Position numbers and translations under genes: made by a program. From Haematococcus lacustris (Eukaryota > Chlorophyta > Chlorophyceae > Chlamydomonadales > Haematococcaceae), in NCBI GenBank assembly GCA_030144725.1, contig JASKMD010000006.1, positions 12,127,190-12,191,189 on the forward strand: a stretch of 64,000 nt of DNA, written 5' to 3'. The notes under the pieces are model-generated. The model saw nothing but the letters and a program-made list of their open reading frames with translations. It was not told the origin of the DNA and did no database searches. Shown here piece after piece: positions 62,373-64,000 of this stretch. Position 1 is the first letter of the stretch. Every line of letters starts with the position of its first letter.

Positions 62373-64000
62373 CCAACAAGCACCACCAGCACCTCCAAGC
62401 CACTGGGGCAGTAGGGATGGGATGTCACCTTAGGTCACTCCATTAGGCTGGTATGCAAGAGGCAAATGTTGCCCCTGCTTTGTGCGCATGGACGAGGATG
62501 GGTGCTTCCTGCTAGTTGTCAGATCAGCTTACAGGGGCTTACACAGAGGCTTACACAGTGTAGGGCAGTGGCTGCGGCAGGGGCAGTCGCAGCAGTAGTG
62601 AGTGTCCTTCACATACGCCACATCACCTTTGGACTAGTAGGGGTGAGATGAGAGGGAGATGGTGACCTCTGCCTGCCATGCCCATGGAAGAGGGGAGGGC
62701 GCAAGCTGCTAGCAGCCATGCCAGCTGGCTAGCTGGCGGTCACTTGCTGGCCACTGTGTGAGGCCCCACCACCCCTGTAGTAAGGGCACTCTCCGCAGGT
62801 ACTCAGCATCTGCATACAGGCATGGGCAACGTCCCTGCCCCTGCTGATGACGTCAACATGCCTACCAGCAATGCGGCCTCCCAGTGGGGGGTCATGAACA
62901 CGCCCGCCAGGTCATTAGCGCAGCTCCACCTCTCCTCGCCAGGGGAGCCAGTGATAGCCAGAACATCAGACACTAGCCTGTTCTCTCACCCTCAAAGGAT
63001 CTGCGGCTCAGCTCAACAGTCATACCAGTCCAACAAATCTTGTCCAACAAGGAACAACATGTCAACTGTGGGTAATCTCACTCAGCTACTACAAACACGT
63101 TGTAGCATCCTCGGTCGCACCCTCAATGACTACAGCTCCCACATCGATGGCACGTTCGTGGGCGAACCCCACACCGCTGTGCACCTCATCAAAACCGACA
63201 TACCAGACTGGCACTCAGGCGACCCCAACTAACAAAAAATGACAGGAAACCGACCCCTGGTAGTAGGACGGCTGTAACTCTGCACTCACTACGCCAAAAA
63301 CTATGTTAGATGGCTCACAATGTAGCCAACCCGGCCAGCTACCCTTGACCCATCCAGAATAGTTATGCAGTCAGTAGGCCGTGCACAGCAAAGCTTCAAA
63401 GTTACTAATTCAAATTTGAGCCACAGCGAGGCATGCAGTCATCGCTTCGACCGCCCGCGCCGCATAGGCTGCTCTACATGAGCATGCGCGTCGGAAGCAG
63501 CAGTCGGATCGGAAAGCGGATGCGGCAATGTGGCAATGAGCCCACCTCCCCCCATACCTGGAGGGCAATGCCACAGCTCGACAGTTTGGACTTACAGCAT
63601 GCTACTTACTAGGTTAAGCTCCTCTAGGACAGTGTTACAAACGCTCATACACAGATAAGCCATACTCTCACTTTGGTCTGTGACCCTTAACTCCCTTGGC
63701 CAATCTCAGGGCCAGAGCCATGCAGTCAGTCACACAACTCCACACCACGACAGAGTTTGGACTCGGCTCCTCTGAGAGTTACACTCCCCTACATGCCATC
63801 CACCTGCGTGCAAAGTTTCATAGCTCAACTGCCACCCCACAGCCCCCTGGCCTTATTTCTGCCTGGTGACCATGATGTAACTTTGAAGATGTCAAACTCA
63901 TAGAGGCCTGTGTTGTTTGTTTTGCGGTTTGTTTTAAGAGATCCGCCAATGAGTAAAGAACAACAATTCTATGTCGCTTTTCCTATGGGTGCAACGGGTG
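62373..64000. other. Right end of window, no gene recognised
   Basis: Apart from repeat Y nothing is recognised. The base composition becomes less GC-rich and frames are short, as expected of intergenic or degraded repeat sequence. Confidence 0.35.
63053..63122. repeat. Dispersed repeat Y, copy 2
   Basis: Partner of 33000-33079. It lies inside an open stretch (62822-63232) that may be part of a repeat rather than a gene. Confidence 0.65.

Noticed and set aside
62822..63232. Open frame of 136 codons near the right end
   Set aside because: It includes repeat Y and shows no family motif, so there is no support for a gene beyond the open frame.

Overview
This window is nuclear DNA of a green alga, most likely a chlorophycean in the Chlamydomonas/Haematococcus/Volvox range. 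Genes are split into many short exons with GT..gcAG introns, coding sequence is GC-rich, and introns are full of microsatellites. The products are eukaryotic and algal in character: cytosolic-type valyl-tRNA synthetase, WW-domain DEAD-box helicase, LETM1-like protein, SHIPPO-repeat flagellar protein, and a receptor-type nucleotide cyclase with a solute-binding ectodomain. The species cannot be fixed from the sequence.

Host genes, left to right: a thioredoxin-fold protein (+, 1143-2116); an unidentified coiled-coil, Pro/Gln-rich protein, here called H1 (-, 14157-3861); valyl-tRNA synthetase (+, 14296-30000, 29 exons whose reading frame closes exactly, 1332 aa), divergent from H1 with 138 bp between the start codons; a membrane nucleotide cyclase with two catalytic halves (+, 30495-41661, 26 exons, 1492 aa); a LETM1-like protein (-, about 51.3k to 44436); a DDX5/DBP2-type helicase with an N-terminal WW domain (-, 56336-51999, 11 exons, 644 aa); and a SHIPPO/STPG-type flagellar protein (+, 58934-62372).

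Mobile DNA sits mostly inside introns. The dominant family encodes a Fanzor-like protein, the eukaryotic relative of TnpB, an RNA-guided RuvC nuclease. At least six damaged copies or fragments are visible (1-470, 3396-3680, 8155-9353, 12225-13333, 36748-38753, 60007-61760). Three further pieces consist only of the downstream end (2315-2387, 31606-31843, 40691-40913). The downstream end is a conserved block with small palindromic hairpins, and it always stops at the trinucleotide CTG (CAG on the other strand). It is a candidate guide-RNA scaffold or transposon terminus and may move on its own.

Other elements: two hAT transposons with perfect 8-bp target duplications (4193-6876 and 16472-17869); an unclassified DNA transposon with 19-bp perfect terminal inverted repeats and a 6-bp target duplication (42549-44234); a LINE remnant (41706-42366) and a separate 51-bp LINE tail with its own target duplication (51449-51499); and a 70-bp-arm near-perfect hairpin in a helicase intron (55037-55182).

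The items most worth a second look are the Fanzor family with its 3-prime module, the cyclase whose two halves carry complementary catalytic residues in one chain, the intronic hairpin, and the unclassified transposon.
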